The notes under the pieces: generated by a model
The model's database searches: none
What the model was told of the DNA's origin: nothing
What the model saw: the letters and a program-made list of their open reading frames with translations, nothing else
Source of the DNA: Tannerella sp.
Lineage (GTDB): Bacteria; Bacteroidota; Bacteroidia; Bacteroidales; Tannerellaceae
Assembly: GCA_031285565.1 (NCBI GenBank)
Contig: JAITVY010000063.1
Span: forward strand, 1-64,000
DNA: 64,000 nucleotides
Reading direction: 5' to 3'
Translations under genes and position numbers: made by a program
In this document: positions 17,162 to 27,315 of the stretch, one piece after another
How the letters are laid out: the number at the start of each line of letters is the position of its first letter
Numbering within the stretch: the stretch's first letter is position 1

Positions 17162-18937
17162 TTAAAATTTAACCGGAGTAACGGATAAATGGGTAAGTCT
17201 GGCATTCTCAAAACTACCATCCACCAGCTTTGCCGTAATGGTATGTTTTCCGGGTTTATCAAATTTTATCCAACCGATGGAATGTTTTGTATAGATATGA
17301 GATGAGTTTTGTTGATTTTGAATCGCATAACCTTCATCCGTTTGTATGCCCCAAACCAGACGTCCCTGCCCGGAATATGTCAAGTCGATATGATACGTTC
17401 CCGCCTCTTTAACGGTCACTTCCCATGTTACGGTTGAATTCCGTTCCCAGTCATTTACATGATAGGTATGTTTCCATTCCCCGAATTTTTCTATCCAACT
17501 CTTAAATGTCACATTACAGTTGTCTGTTTCAGCAAAAAGGACAGATATATTAATTCCTGTTTCAGGATCGACTGCCTGTGTCGTATCAACTTTAGGATAA
17601 TCTTTTAGCGTTACTTCCAATACCGAAACCATATTATCCGGAGCCTGGAAAGGAACCTTGATACGAGTCCATTCCCCTTCTTTTGAGAATTGCAGTTTTT
17701 GTTTGTTGGATTTTCCAGCTAAACGAACGTCTTCGATTGACGTTTGTAGTCCCGGTAACCATAATTCTCCTGTCCGGGGCCATTCAAAAACAACCAGATA
17801 CATTTTTTTGTCTTTTATGATTACATCTCCCCAGGGAAGCGCATGTTGCCATGGGGAAGCATCCGTACCATAAACGACTTGCGGGTATCCGGCAATCCAT
17901 TTGCCGGCCGAAAGCAGACTTTGTCTGGCCGGTTCCGGTATTCGTCCCATACCGTCAGGACCTACATTCATCATAAATGTTCCACCTCTTGCTATTGTCG
18001 ACAAAAGCGTTGTTAATATCTGCTTCGGGGTTTTCCAGTTTTCATCATACCATGCAAATCCCCAGGAATCGTTGGTTACGTCAATGCCTTCCCATAATCC
18101 ATCGACATTTTTGAGTGGTACTTCCATATCTCCTAATGTCTGATAATCTCCCAGATTATAGCCGACACGACCGGAAACCAATGCGCCTGGCTGATTCTCA
18201 TGAACTACTTCTACTAATTGTTGTGCATATTTTTCAGGCATGTTTCCTGGTGTATCAAACCAGATCAACTCAATTTCTCCATAGTTTTTTGTAATCTCTT
18301 CAACCTGCGGAAGACATTTCTCTGCAAAATAATCATCGAACGTTTTTTTATTTCCATCATGATCAACACGTGGTCCTCCGGAGCCGCCGGGATATGTCCA
18401 GTCCTGATTATGCGAATAATAGAATCCAAAGCCTAATCCTAATTCCCGACATGCATCCGACAGTTCCTTCATCGGATCGCGTCCGAAAGGAGTTGCATCC
18501 ACGATATTGAATTTATTTGCTTTTGAATGAAACATGGCAAATCCGTCATGATGTTTACTGGTGATAATAATATATTTCATACCTGCATCTTTAGCCAATT
18601 GTGCTATCTCACGTGCATTGAATTCAACCGGATTGAATTCTTTAGCTACCGCCTTATATTCGTCTACCGGAATGCTTGCCATATTTGAGTTCATGAGCCA
18701 TTCACCTATGCCATAATAGGTTTTGCCATCCCATTTATTTGCAATATGGGAATATAATCCCCAATGGATAAACATACAATAGTTACCATCTGCAAAATAT
18801 TGTCCGTGTTTAACGGGTGATTTAACTTCGGCACTACCTCCCCACATTTCATTCATTTCCTGAGATTTCAGTAGAAAGGTGTGAGTGATTAATATAACCA
18901 ACAAGAGGGTACGTGATATTATAAGTAGTTTATTCAT
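17162..18937 (-). CDS. GH29 alpha-L-fucosidase with C-terminal carbohydrate-binding region
   Basis: Protein of 591 residues with a signal peptide (1-25), probably periplasmic. GH29 signatures: MFIHWGLYS, AKDAGMKYIIITSKHHDGF and YGEIELIWFDTPG, whose Asp228 should be the nucleophile of the retaining mechanism that removes terminal alpha-L-fucose. The catalytic region ends near 355 (LLSTIARGGTFMMNVGPDGMG). After a beta-sandwich, the C-terminal about 120 residues (WERNSTVTWEVTVKEAGTYHIDLTYSG ... DKPGKHTITAKLVDG) look like a CBM35/DUF5077-type binding module. It is the last gene of PUL1, 522 nt beyond the GH2 gene, so it may have its own promoter. Confidence 0.93.
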   Translation of the reverse strand: MNKLLIISRTLLLVILITHTFLLKSQEMNEMWGGSAEVKSPVKHGQYFADGNYCMFIHWGLYSHIANKWDGKTYYGIGEWLMNSNMASIPVDEYKAVAKEFNPVEFNAREIAQLAKDAGMKYIIITSKHHDGFAMFHSKANKFNIVDATPFGRDPMKELSDACRELGLGFGFYYSHNQDWTYPGGSGGPRVDHDGNKKTFDDYFAEKCLPQVEEITKNYGEIELIWFDTPGNMPEKYAQQLVEVVHENQPGALVSGRVGYNLGDYQTLGDMEVPLKNVDGLWEGIDVTNDSWGFAWYDENWKTPKQILTTLLSTIARGGTFMMNVGPDGMGRIPEPARQSLLSAGKWIAGYPQVVYGTDASPWQHALPWGDVIIKDKKMYLVVFEWPRTGELWLPGLQTSIEDVRLAGKSNKQKLQFSKEGEWTRIKVPFQAPDNMVSVLEVTLKDYPKVDTTQAVDPETGINISVLFAETDNCNVTFKSWIEKFGEWKHTYHVNDWERNSTVTWEVTVKEAGTYHIDLTYSGQGRLVWGIQTDEGYAIQNQQNSSHIYTKHSIGWIKFDKPGKHTITAKLVDGSFENARLTHLSVTPVKF

Positions 18938-19459
18938 AGCTTGTTTTATTGATTCTTGTGTTTTTTCTTCATGGCTCTTAAAATGCGAAGTTAACCATTA
19001 TTCATTAATTATGCGAATCACTGATTAAAGTGTTGACTATTGGGCTTAAGGTTGGCTGGGTAAGGGTGTGTAACAAAAGTCTAATAATCTTTTGTTCGCT
19101 TACGCAGAAGAGGAATTATGTGTATGTGCGAAAACACACACTATGAAAACAGCATATGATCATGTTTAAAGGGTGGAATAAAAGCGTAAAAAGGGGCTTG
19201 GGTTGTAATTTGCTGGTTTTTAATGATATGTTTCCGTTCGGGTATTTGTGTTTGTTTACATAATGATACAATTATTCGCTAAATTGGCTTGTTTTTACCT
19301 GGGACCAGGCCGTCTTTTCTACATGGTGTGTCCGGGGTGTGTCCGAGGTTCTTGCATATTTTTTGGGACAGCCTCACTTTATTCGGATACCTCTCTGAGT
19401 ACAATCCCGAATATTCGGACTTCAGAGTCTAAATTTCTATATTGAGATATCCTCAAATT
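18938..19459. other. 522-nt intergenic region between PUL1 GH2 and GH29
   Basis: No convincing gene. It holds an exact 8-bp hairpin (AACAAAAG/CTTTTGTT, 19072-19096), a direct repeat of GTGTGTCC near 19326-19343, and a nested hairpin at 19393-19427 with a 12-bp palindrome CCGAATATTCGG (19407-19418). The last may terminate the GH2 transcript. The region is more GC-rich in 19300-19430 than its surroundings; a remnant of an inserted element is possible but no transposase is readable. Confidence 0.55.
19393..19427 (-). terminator. Nested hairpin after the PUL1 GH2 gene
   Basis: Outer arms CTCTGA/TCAGAG at 19393-19398 and 19422-19427 enclose the perfect palindrome CCGAATATTCGG. It lies 33 nt beyond the GH2 stop on the minus strand. 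No strong T-tract follows, so a processing or stability role is as likely as termination. Confidence 0.4.
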
Positions 19460-22129
19460 TCATTTTCTTTCTCCAAACTCTTGCTGTTGTTTTTCAACTT
19501 CTTTTAGCTTTATGCTGTTCAGTTCCCTTTGTAGGCGTTCTATTTCCCGTTCGGTGTCTGTTTTTGAAGAGGAGGTTCTTCCCTGTGTCACAATACTTTT
19601 CGAAATACTTGCAGCTTCGTTTTTATCATAGATCAATGGCAGTATAGCGGGTTTGCTTTCAATCTCTAATTCAGCACTTACAGGCATCTGGCTACCTTCC
19701 ATTAAAACACTTGCCACTACTTTTATTTTTCCCGGTTTTAATGTTGATTGAATTAATACCGGTGCACATCCCCATCGTACGGGAGCCGGATTTGCCAGAA
19801 TATTAGCACCACCTAACAAACGCCCTTCTCCTTCAATGTCGAATTTGACGAAATAATTATTCAGACGTTTTATATTCCCGTTTTTATCTGAAACAGCAGC
19901 AACCACGGTTACGAAATCCGATCCGTTTGCTTCCAGATCGGTTGATTCGTTATCTACCCAAAGAAGCAGTTTCTCGGGTCGCCTGGCCGGATTTACCTGA
20001 TGCGATGTGACTACTTTTCCGGCGATCAAACCTTCTGCCAGTAGATAAACATCTTCTTGTTTATTATTAAACATTGAAAGATCCCGGTCAGTCATAAAAT
20101 CGAATACATCTTTAAATGTGATCACTGGTGATGGCATTCCTTTGCGTTCCGGATCTTTTTTATAATGATAAACTTTCCCTTCTTTATTTACTGTCAGACG
20201 CACTTCTTCACAATTGGAATAAATTACCACATCTTTACCGGAAAAGGGTGTCATCTCATGGGCTACGAAAACCATTGGACCGCTATCAGCAATCAGGTCG
20301 CTTTTTACAGGCGGTCGTTGTGCCATGAACATATAATAGGAGTATTTCGGTTGACGAAAAATATCCATAATACCTCCATAGAAGGGATCCGGATGATATC
20401 CCCGTTGGTGATCAAACGAATGCCACAAGGTACCTCCGACATGGTGTTGGGTTGTTTGAAATAGAGCATCGTAGCTTGTATATGGGTAGGGGGGTAATGC
20501 ATAATGTTGAGCCTGTATCAGCATGGGTTGTTCGCCCCAATTCCGGGCAACACGGCTAGGGGAATTATGTGAATTCCAGTCGTCTACATTATCACCCCAT
20601 TCACGGGTAAAATACGTTTTTTTCGGATCCCATTCTTTTATGGCCCATCGATGATCAGCATTTGACGGATGAGTAAATAAGACCGGAAAATGTTCATGTC
20701 CGCGGGCTTCACTGTCGCTACCTGAGTAACAATAGGGATAAGGATATTCGGCATTGACAAGATCAAGCGTTTTCTTTGCAAAATCAGCGGGATACCATGT
20801 TTCGTTCAGGATCGGTTCCCATAGCCAGACACACGGATGATTGCGGTCCCGGCGTACCATATTCCGGATATCACTGTACACCCGTTGTGCAAATTCAGGG
20901 GCTTCGTTCCAGAATTGCCAGCCGGGTGTATTAACTATCACAAAAAGTCCCAGTTCATCGCAGGCATCCATAAAAGCCGGATCCTGCGGGCAATGTGCAT
21001 TACGGATTATTTCCATTCCTACATCTTTCAGTTTTTTAGCATCGCGCCAGTGTATGCTGTTAGCCACTGCATTTCCTACAATAGCAAAATCCTGGTGCCG
21101 GTTTGCTCCTATCAATGGTTTTCCGTAAGGTTTTCCATTTAGCCAAAATCCGTCTTTCCCTTTAAATTCTATGCTACGAATTCCTATCCTACGCCGGTAT
21201 CCGTCAATAACAGACCCTTTGTCATCATAAACCCGTACTAACAGATTATATAAGACGGGAGTATCCGGTCTCCACAAGGATGGGTTCTGAAGTCTTATTT
21301 TGCCGGAGTTATTGATTGCTTTTCCGCTTCGTATCTGAATGTTTGACTTTAGTGATCCTACTTGTTTGCCGTCCGGTTGAATAAGTTCGTATTCAATTGT
21401 GCCTTTAAACGTTTTATTAGAGCTATTTCTTACGTGCAGTTTCAGTAGAATATCAGCCGACAAATCTGATACCTGGTCGTAAGCGACAAACAGGCCCCCA
21501 CCAGCCGTAATGTCTTCATAGTTAGGGTCTGTTATAAATACATCGTTATGGGCTATCAGCCAGCAATCCCGGTAAATACCACCAAAATAAGTGAAGTCCA
21601 GTACGCTTTGGGCTTTACCGGGTGGGTATGCCGGGTCATCACTGTTATCTGTCCATACGGCAATAACATTCTCTTCACCGAAAACCAGTCCGTTTGTGAT
21701 ATCAACTACTGCCGGCAGGTAACCCCCGAAATGTTCGGAGAGTAATTTCCCATTCAGGTAAATCTTAGACTTACCCATGATAGCTTCAAAATGTAAAAAC
21801 AATTTCTTCCCGGCTAATGCATAGTCAGGTGTGAAATGTTTTCTATACCATACTTCTCCCTGGTAGTTAATACATCCGCTTGCTTCTGTTGGCAGATACT
21901 CAATGCCATGAGGTAATGACACTACATTCCAGGTTTTATCATCGAAATCCTTTTGTTCTGCTCCCTCTATATTTCCTCTATAGAACCGCCACGCCGGATT
22001 CATTGAGTAAACCTCCCGGCCTGTATTTTCCAGCCTGAAGAATCCGGCTGTTGAAAATTCTGGCTGATAGGCTCCTATGGCAGAAAGGTTTATACAACAG
22101 ACTATGATTATTGTTATTATTTTTTTCAT
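19460..22129 (-). CDS. GH2 glycosidase (beta-galactosidase/beta-glucuronidase type) with unusual coiled-coil tail
   Basis: Protein of 889 residues with a signal peptide (1-20). Domains: sugar-binding jelly roll (about 35-200; LHFEAIMGKSKIYLNGKLLSEHFGGYLP), immunoglobulin-like domain, TIM barrel (about 325-610) with GANRHQD, and C-terminal Ig-like domains. Acid/base candidate Glu443 in LNETW and nucleophile candidate Glu510 in FTREWGDN. The substrate within GH2 cannot be read from these motifs. The last about 40 residues (RTSSSKTDTEREIERLQRELNSIKLKEVEKQQQEF; not given as one motif) form a charged coiled coil, which is odd for GH2 and may mediate multimerisation. Third gene of PUL1 after SusC and SusD. 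Confidence 0.9.
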   Translation of the reverse strand: MKKIITIIIVCCINLSAIGAYQPEFSTAGFFRLENTGREVYSMNPAWRFYRGNIEGAEQKDFDDKTWNVVSLPHGIEYLPTEASGCINYQGEVWYRKHFTPDYALAGKKLFLHFEAIMGKSKIYLNGKLLSEHFGGYLPAVVDITNGLVFGEENVIAVWTDNSDDPAYPPGKAQSVLDFTYFGGIYRDCWLIAHNDVFITDPNYEDITAGGGLFVAYDQVSDLSADILLKLHVRNSSNKTFKGTIEYELIQPDGKQVGSLKSNIQIRSGKAINNSGKIRLQNPSLWRPDTPVLYNLLVRVYDDKGSVIDGYRRRIGIRSIEFKGKDGFWLNGKPYGKPLIGANRHQDFAIVGNAVANSIHWRDAKKLKDVGMEIIRNAHCPQDPAFMDACDELGLFVIVNTPGWQFWNEAPEFAQRVYSDIRNMVRRDRNHPCVWLWEPILNETWYPADFAKKTLDLVNAEYPYPYCYSGSDSEARGHEHFPVLFTHPSNADHRWAIKEWDPKKTYFTREWGDNVDDWNSHNSPSRVARNWGEQPMLIQAQHYALPPYPYTSYDALFQTTQHHVGGTLWHSFDHQRGYHPDPFYGGIMDIFRQPKYSYYMFMAQRPPVKSDLIADSGPMVFVAHEMTPFSGKDVVIYSNCEEVRLTVNKEGKVYHYKKDPERKGMPSPVITFKDVFDFMTDRDLSMFNNKQEDVYLLAEGLIAGKVVTSHQVNPARRPEKLLLWVDNESTDLEANGSDFVTVVAAVSDKNGNIKRLNNYFVKFDIEGEGRLLGGANILANPAPVRWGCAPVLIQSTLKPGKIKVVASVLMEGSQMPVSAELEIESKPAILPLIYDKNEAASISKSIVTQGRTSSSKTDTEREIERLQRELNSIKLKEVEKQQQEFGERK

Positions 22130-22295
22130 TTTTGTTGCTTGTTATTGTCATAAAAGCAGTCGTTATTCCGACAGTAAGGAGGAATCGCAGTAAAACTACT
22201 GATCGTATTGATTTCATGCGATATCTCACATTCGTTCGATATGACGACTGCTTTTGTGCTTGTCATTCTCTTTTTGTTTAACTGAAAATTACATT

Positions 22296-23804
22296 TTACC
22301 ATCCATCGCTGGGTGTACAAAGCTCATTTGTCTGTAATTCTTTTGCAGGGATGGGGAAATAGTAAAATTTGTCTGAAAAATTTGTGGCTCTTATCGGATC
22401 TTGTTTCTGAAGTTCGTCTTTAAGTAATCCCCATCGACGCAAATCATAGAAACGTTCTCCTTCTACGAAGAATTCCACAGCCCGCTGATGTATCAATTCT
22501 TCTTTTACAGCATTGCTTGTTTGTGCTCCGCCATAAGGATTGAGATTGGCACGCTCCCGGATCTGATTGATATAACTGATTGATGCAGGTATGTTACCCA
22601 GTTCGAGCTCTGCTTCTGCCAGCATAAGGATAATCTCTGCAAATCGTAAAGCCCTTTCGTTAATATAGGATTTAGCTGTTGAAGGCTCAGCTTCCAGGGT
22701 CTGCCAGTTCTGGTATTTGAGTATCCAATGGGTGTCTAATTTATCTTTAAATACTTCCTGAAACGGTTTCATGTAATAGGTGCATCCTTCATAATTCCAT
22801 GCTGCCGACATCCGGGCGCGATAATCAACATTGCCTTCTTTATCTTTTTCTTTCAGAAAAATATCCATCATGTGTTGTGTAGGAGTGGCTTCATACCAGC
22901 CATCTACTTCAGCAGCTGCATATTCTTTCGGACGTGTATTCGACTGGGTAGAATTTATGTTTTCTCCATTCCCCCAAACATCATCACCTCCTAAATCTTC
23001 AATCAGTATTTCAAATAAACTTTCTTCATTATTTTCATGGGCTTCGTCAAAGTTCCAGTTGAAATCTTGCATCAACCGGTAGGTGTAAGGAGTTCTCGTT
23101 AAGGGCTCTAACGTATTCTTTGCTTCTTGCCAGTTTTCCATATACAGGTATATTTTACCCAGAAATCCTAAAGCAGAACCTTTCGTGGGTTTACCCGGAA
23201 TGTTGGTCATTGGTAGTAAAGACGCTGCTTCTGTCAAATCCTTGATTGCCTGTTCATATATTTCCTTTTGCGTTGATTTGGCAAGTGGAAATGTCTCCGG
23301 ATCCTGTGATGCTGTTAAACGCAAGGGAGCGTCTTTAAATTCTTTTCCGAGAACAAACAGATAATATCCCCGAATAAAGAGGGCCTCGGCTCTTACCGTA
23401 TTTTTAAAGTCAACGGAAAAATTCTTTTTCTCTAATTCCTGCATAATGGAATTAGTACGATATAGTGCATTATATATTTGATAAAACATACCTTGTACTA
23501 GAGAGTTCGTATTACTATTCGTAAAACGATGTACGGTATAGACCTCGGAAATATCATTTCTAAACTCTACTTCGTCAGCACGTGCTATTCGCAACATCAC
23601 GCCACGTGTTCCGTAGTATCCCCCATTCAGTGCATTTTTCAATGGTGTATAACAGGATGTAAGCGCCAGGTTAAAATCATTTTCCGTTTGCCAGAAAGTA
23701 GCTTCAGTTGCCTTACTCGGATTAACCTGATCAAGTTCTCCTTCGCAAGAGATGAACAGGAAAAATGCAGATATCAGTAATATTATTTTATTATATGTTT
23801 TCAT
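22296..23804 (-). CDS. SusD/RagB-family glycan-binding lipoprotein, PUL1
   Basis: Protein of 502 residues. Lipoprotein signal with lipobox FLFISCEG, so it is anchored at the cell surface where it caps the SusC channel. Typical SusD elements: NPSKATEATFWQTENDFNLALTSCYTPLKN near the N-terminus, TPR-like helices (ALFIRGYYLFVLGKEF, ALGFLGKIYLYMENWQEAKNTLEPL) and the C-terminal RAVEFFVEGERFYDLRRWGLLKDEL with a final FPIPAKELQTN. It is 11 nt from the preceding susC gene. The sugar ligand is unknown but should match the GH2/GH29 pair downstream. Confidence 0.95.
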   Translation of the reverse strand: MKTYNKIILLISAFFLFISCEGELDQVNPSKATEATFWQTENDFNLALTSCYTPLKNALNGGYYGTRGVMLRIARADEVEFRNDISEVYTVHRFTNSNTNSLVQGMFYQIYNALYRTNSIMQELEKKNFSVDFKNTVRAEALFIRGYYLFVLGKEFKDAPLRLTASQDPETFPLAKSTQKEIYEQAIKDLTEAASLLPMTNIPGKPTKGSALGFLGKIYLYMENWQEAKNTLEPLTRTPYTYRLMQDFNWNFDEAHENNEESLFEILIEDLGGDDVWGNGENINSTQSNTRPKEYAAAEVDGWYEATPTQHMMDIFLKEKDKEGNVDYRARMSAAWNYEGCTYYMKPFQEVFKDKLDTHWILKYQNWQTLEAEPSTAKSYINERALRFAEIILMLAEAELELGNIPASISYINQIRERANLNPYGGAQTSNAVKEELIHQRAVEFFVEGERFYDLRRWGLLKDELQKQDPIRATNFSDKFYYFPIPAKELQTNELCTPSDGW

Positions 23805-23815
23805 AAACGTGTTAT

Positions 23816-26800
23816 TTAAAATGTAACATTCAAACCTAGCATAAATGTGCGGGAAACAGGATAAATAAAATTATCAAATCCACGATAAGTACTTTCATTT
23901 GCATTTACATCGGGGGAGTAGCCGGAGTAATCGGTAATAGTAAACAGATTTTCCGCATTTATATAAACCCTGGCTTTTTGCACCATATTATTAAATAGCT
24001 GAGGCGAAAAAGTATATCCTATCTGGATATTACGCAATCTGAAATAAGTACCATCTTCCAGATACCGGTCAGATTCGGCACGTGTATTACGGTTCGGATC
24101 GTCCCATACTAAACGTGGATGTGCGGCATTGGGGTTATCCGGAGTCCAGTAATCCAGGGTTGATTTCAGGAAGTTTGTACCTTTGGTGACATCTTCTAAT
24201 GTCTGACGTGTTGAATTGTAGATCTTATTCCCGAAGACTGCCTGTAAACCAATCAAAGCGTCGAATCTTTTATATGTTATGCTTCCATTGATTGAGGTTG
24301 TAAAGTCGGGGAAAGGACTTCCGCAATATACCCGGTCGTCGTCATTAATCTGCCCGTCGCCATTGACATCCTTGAAACGTACATCTCCGGGTTTGGCATT
24401 CGGTTGGATTAGTACTCCGTCTTTTTGATATGCATTTACTTCCGCTTCACTCTGGAAATAACCATCATCCTGAATCAGCCAGTATCCTCCAATCGGATAA
24501 CCTGCCATTGTTTTGCAGATATTAATGTTTTGGTTCGTTGAACCTCCCCAGATTACCTGGCTACCCGTACCCATTTTGGTTACCTCGTTTTGCATAATAT
24601 TACCGATGAAATTTACACTATAGTATAAATCTTTATTCGGTCGGTCGCTCCATCCTAAATTAAACTCAAACCCTTTATTCTGGATTTCGCCGGCATTACG
24701 TACGGGATCATTTGCCCCTCCAGATGAAATAGGGATCGGAACGGTTAAGAGAATATCTTTGGTGTTTTTTACATAGTAATCAGCAGTGAATGTCAGGCGG
24801 TTATTCAAAGCGACAATATCAATTCCGACATTGGTCATAGCTGTTTCTTCCCATTTAATGGTCGGATTTGCGAAATCTTTCGGAAAAGCGCCTTGTATTA
24901 ATCCGCCCTGACCATTGGGATAGTTAATACCAGTAGTAATGGTAGATGTATAAAGATAGTCCTTTATTTCCTGATTACCCAATACTCCATATCCTCCACG
25001 TACTTTTAATTGATCCAGCCATTCGACTTTTTGCATAAAGCTTTCTTCCGCCATGTTCCATCCAATGGAAGCTGATGGGAAATTACCATACCGGTTGACT
25101 TTCGCAAATTTTGATGAACCGTCGCGGCGTATTGTTGCCGTAATCAGGTAACGGTTTTTATATGAATAAAAAGCCCGTCCGATAATAGATGTAATGACAC
25201 TCCTTGTCGAATAGCCTTCGTTTGTTCTTTCTATGGTTGCCGCATCAATTTCTTTCAATCCATCCGGCATTCCTTTTCCTTTGGCAGATAAATACCTGTA
25301 GCGGTTATCCTGATATGAATATCCGAATAATGCCGATACTTTATGGTCTCCAAAAGTTTGGTCGTATGACAATAAATTTTCAACCAGCATATTATTCTTT
25401 CTGTCACGTTTTTCAGAGAGCGATGTGATATCATTTGAATACAATCCCCAATCATAAATTCCTGCATATTCAACATTCCGATCAAACTGAAAATCAGGAG
25501 TCAGGTTGATCTTATATTTCAGGCCTGGTAATAATTCCAATTGTGCATATAAATTGATATATGCCCTGATCACTTCCTTGTTCCTGTCGGCAAGGTCTTT
25601 ATCTATAATACCTAACGGATTAAACAAGTTAACCATATCTCCATACGAGCCGCCATAACCACCCACATTATTCTCATCGTATTTCTCCAGTGTAGGAGCC
25701 GCCTGTAATATATGTCCGACAAAACCTCCCCGTATTTCGCTTGCCAGCGGATCTTCGGTACTACGGGTTACCACTACATTGTTACCTGCTGAAAAAATAC
25801 CCCGTTTATAGTTTGATTTAAACTGGAAGTTGATCCGTTCATAATTGGATCCTTTAATAATACCATCCTGGTTCATATATCCTAAACCGGTATAATAGGT
25901 GTAGGTGTTGCCGCCGCCTTTTATAGATGCATTATAATTTTGCATTAATGCAGGCCTGAACATAATTTTCTGCCAGTCATTATCGGGTTTGCCTGAAAGG
26001 TTTTCAGCCATTTCGAGTGCGGGTTTGTTAATCGCTGCACGTGCAACTGTTGTCACTTCAGCCCATTCAGCTGCATTCAGCATATCTAAATATTTACTAG
26101 GTGTTTGTACGCCCCAATTGGCAGAGAAGTCGATAATCGGTTTTCCTTCTGTATTGACTCCGTCTTTAGTGGTTACAATAACAACACCATTCGCAGCACG
26201 CGAACCATAAATGGCTGATGAAGATGCATCTTTTAACACATCAATGCTGGAAATATCATTCGGGTTGATATGGTCAATATTATCCATATACATACCGTCA
26301 ACAATGTACAATGGGCTGGCATTATTTAATGTTCCAATACCTCTGACCATAATTTTTGTTCCTGATCCCGGGGTTCCTCCCTGTGTAACAATATCTACTC
26401 CGGCAATTTTACCCTGTAAAGCCAGACCAATATTTGCATTACTCTGGGTGGTTAATTTTTCCGTGTTGATATTTGCTACAGAACCAGTCAGATCCGCTTT
26501 CTTTTGGGTTCCATAACCAATAACGACTACTTCTTCCAATGCCTGGAAGTCTTCATGTAATGTAATCGTAATTGTGCTTTGGTTTCTGACGGGTATTTCC
26601 TGTGTAACATATCCGATATAAGATATTTGCAGGATCGCATTATCCTGAACATTCAACATGAATTTTCCGTCGATATCGGTTATTACACCATTTGTAGTTC
26701 CTTTCTCGATTACGTTTGCTCCGATAACCGTTTCACCGTTTCCATCAATTACTGTCCCGGTAATTTGTTTTGAATTTTGCTGATTGATTACTTTTTCGGA

Positions 26801-27178
26801 AACATCTTTTTTTGAATGGGAAAGCACAATATAATTGCCTTCTATATCATAACGGATGCCTTTTCCGGCAAATAATTTATCTAACGTTTCTTTTATACCG
26901 GATTGCCGGACATTTACAGAGTATTCTTGTTTGATATTAATGTCTTTTGTGTATACAAACAAGTAATCGGATTGTTTTTCAATCTCGTTAATGATCTGTT
27001 CCAATTGGACTTGATTTTTTTCAAGGGATAGCCTGATATTTTGTGAGTGTAAATTTTCAGCACTCAAACAAAAAACAAAGCATACTAAAAATAGAGTGAT
27101 TACTTTCATTACTCGAATTAAGCGTTTAGGCAAAGAATTTTTGATACAAAAACCCTTTGGTAGTGTTTTTTTATTCAT
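23816..27178 (-). CDS. SusC/RagA TonB-dependent transporter with STN domain, PUL1
   Basis: Protein of 1120 residues from ATG 27178 (an upstream in-frame ATG at 27250 would run through the antisense-RNA region and is not preferred). Order: signal peptide, STN signalling domain (LSLEKNQVQLEQIINEIEKQSDYLFVYTKD ... GNYIVLS), carboxypeptidase-like domain (ITGTVIDGNGETVIGANV), plug (EVVVIGYGTQKKADLTGSV ... DASSSAIYGSRAANGVV) and a barrel ending in FMLGLNVTF. Imports oligosaccharides across the outer membrane with TonB energy; the STN domain should signal substrate to the FecR of this locus. A + strand TACCTTTG promoter-like box begins at the start codon. Confidence 0.96.
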   Translation of the reverse strand: MNKKTLPKGFCIKNSLPKRLIRVMKVITLFLVCFVFCLSAENLHSQNIRLSLEKNQVQLEQIINEIEKQSDYLFVYTKDINIKQEYSVNVRQSGIKETLDKLFAGKGIRYDIEGNYIVLSHSKKDVSEKVINQQNSKQITGTVIDGNGETVIGANVIEKGTTNGVITDIDGKFMLNVQDNAILQISYIGYVTQEIPVRNQSTITITLHEDFQALEEVVVIGYGTQKKADLTGSVANINTEKLTTQSNANIGLALQGKIAGVDIVTQGGTPGSGTKIMVRGIGTLNNASPLYIVDGMYMDNIDHINPNDISSIDVLKDASSSAIYGSRAANGVVIVTTKDGVNTEGKPIIDFSANWGVQTPSKYLDMLNAAEWAEVTTVARAAINKPALEMAENLSGKPDNDWQKIMFRPALMQNYNASIKGGGNTYTYYTGLGYMNQDGIIKGSNYERINFQFKSNYKRGIFSAGNNVVVTRSTEDPLASEIRGGFVGHILQAAPTLEKYDENNVGGYGGSYGDMVNLFNPLGIIDKDLADRNKEVIRAYINLYAQLELLPGLKYKINLTPDFQFDRNVEYAGIYDWGLYSNDITSLSEKRDRKNNMLVENLLSYDQTFGDHKVSALFGYSYQDNRYRYLSAKGKGMPDGLKEIDAATIERTNEGYSTRSVITSIIGRAFYSYKNRYLITATIRRDGSSKFAKVNRYGNFPSASIGWNMAEESFMQKVEWLDQLKVRGGYGVLGNQEIKDYLYTSTITTGINYPNGQGGLIQGAFPKDFANPTIKWEETAMTNVGIDIVALNNRLTFTADYYVKNTKDILLTVPIPISSGGANDPVRNAGEIQNKGFEFNLGWSDRPNKDLYYSVNFIGNIMQNEVTKMGTGSQVIWGGSTNQNINICKTMAGYPIGGYWLIQDDGYFQSEAEVNAYQKDGVLIQPNAKPGDVRFKDVNGDGQINDDDRVYCGSPFPDFTTSINGSITYKRFDALIGLQAVFGNKIYNSTRQTLEDVTKGTNFLKSTLDYWTPDNPNAAHPRLVWDDPNRNTRAESDRYLEDGTYFRLRNIQIGYTFSPQLFNNMVQKARVYINAENLFTITDYSGYSPDVNANESTYRGFDNFIYPVSRTFMLGLNVTF

Positions 27179-27191
27179 ACCTTTGAATGTC

Positions 27192-27269
27192 TTTAAATTA
27201 ATACAGGTTATATGATTTGTGTTAATTGCGGCTGGTAGATGTTCCAGCATCTATCAGCTTTTGTGTTTT
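27192..27269 (+). ncRNA. Predicted cis-antisense RNA to the PUL1 susC leader (DonS-like)
   Basis: On the plus strand a TTTG (27156-27159) and TACCTTTG (27178-27185) are 18 nt apart, a promoter-like pair overlapping the susC start. About 45 nt further a hairpin (27231-27241 with 27248-27258, one mismatch, loop TTCCAG) is followed by TTTTGTGTTTT. The predicted RNA of about 75 nt is complementary to the susC leader. Prediction only; the ends are inferred. Confidence 0.6.
27231..27269 (+). terminator. Hairpin and T-tract of the PUL1 antisense RNA
   Basis: Eleven-base arms with one mismatch and a six-base loop, then T-rich sequence at 27259-27269. The loop TTCCAG (CTGGAA on the other strand) is identical to that at 50033-50038, while stems differ with mostly preserved pairing. 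Confidence 0.65.
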
Positions 27270-27285
27270 AAAAAGAGGTGTTTAC

Positions 27286-27297
27286 TTCATGGGCATA
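27286..27297 (-). promoter_or_regulatory. Conserved YATGCCYATGAA motif upstream of PUL1 susC
   Basis: TATGCCCATGAA here matches CATGCCTATGAA at 50077-50088 and 38307-38318. In PUL1 and PUL3 it is 28 nt from the CTGGAA hairpin. It may be part of an ECF-dependent promoter for susC; inference. Confidence 0.4.
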
Positions 27298-27315
27298 TTG
27301 TTTTTATGATTGAAC

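Noticed and set aside
19320-19430. Possible insertion-sequence remnant between PUL1 GH2 and GH29
   Set aside because: Repeated GTGTGTCC and palindromes are present but no transposase or terminal inverted repeats can be read.
27179-27250. Upstream in-frame start for the PUL1 SusC
   Set aside because: It would add 24 residues before a normal signal peptide and run through the hairpin and antisense promoter region.
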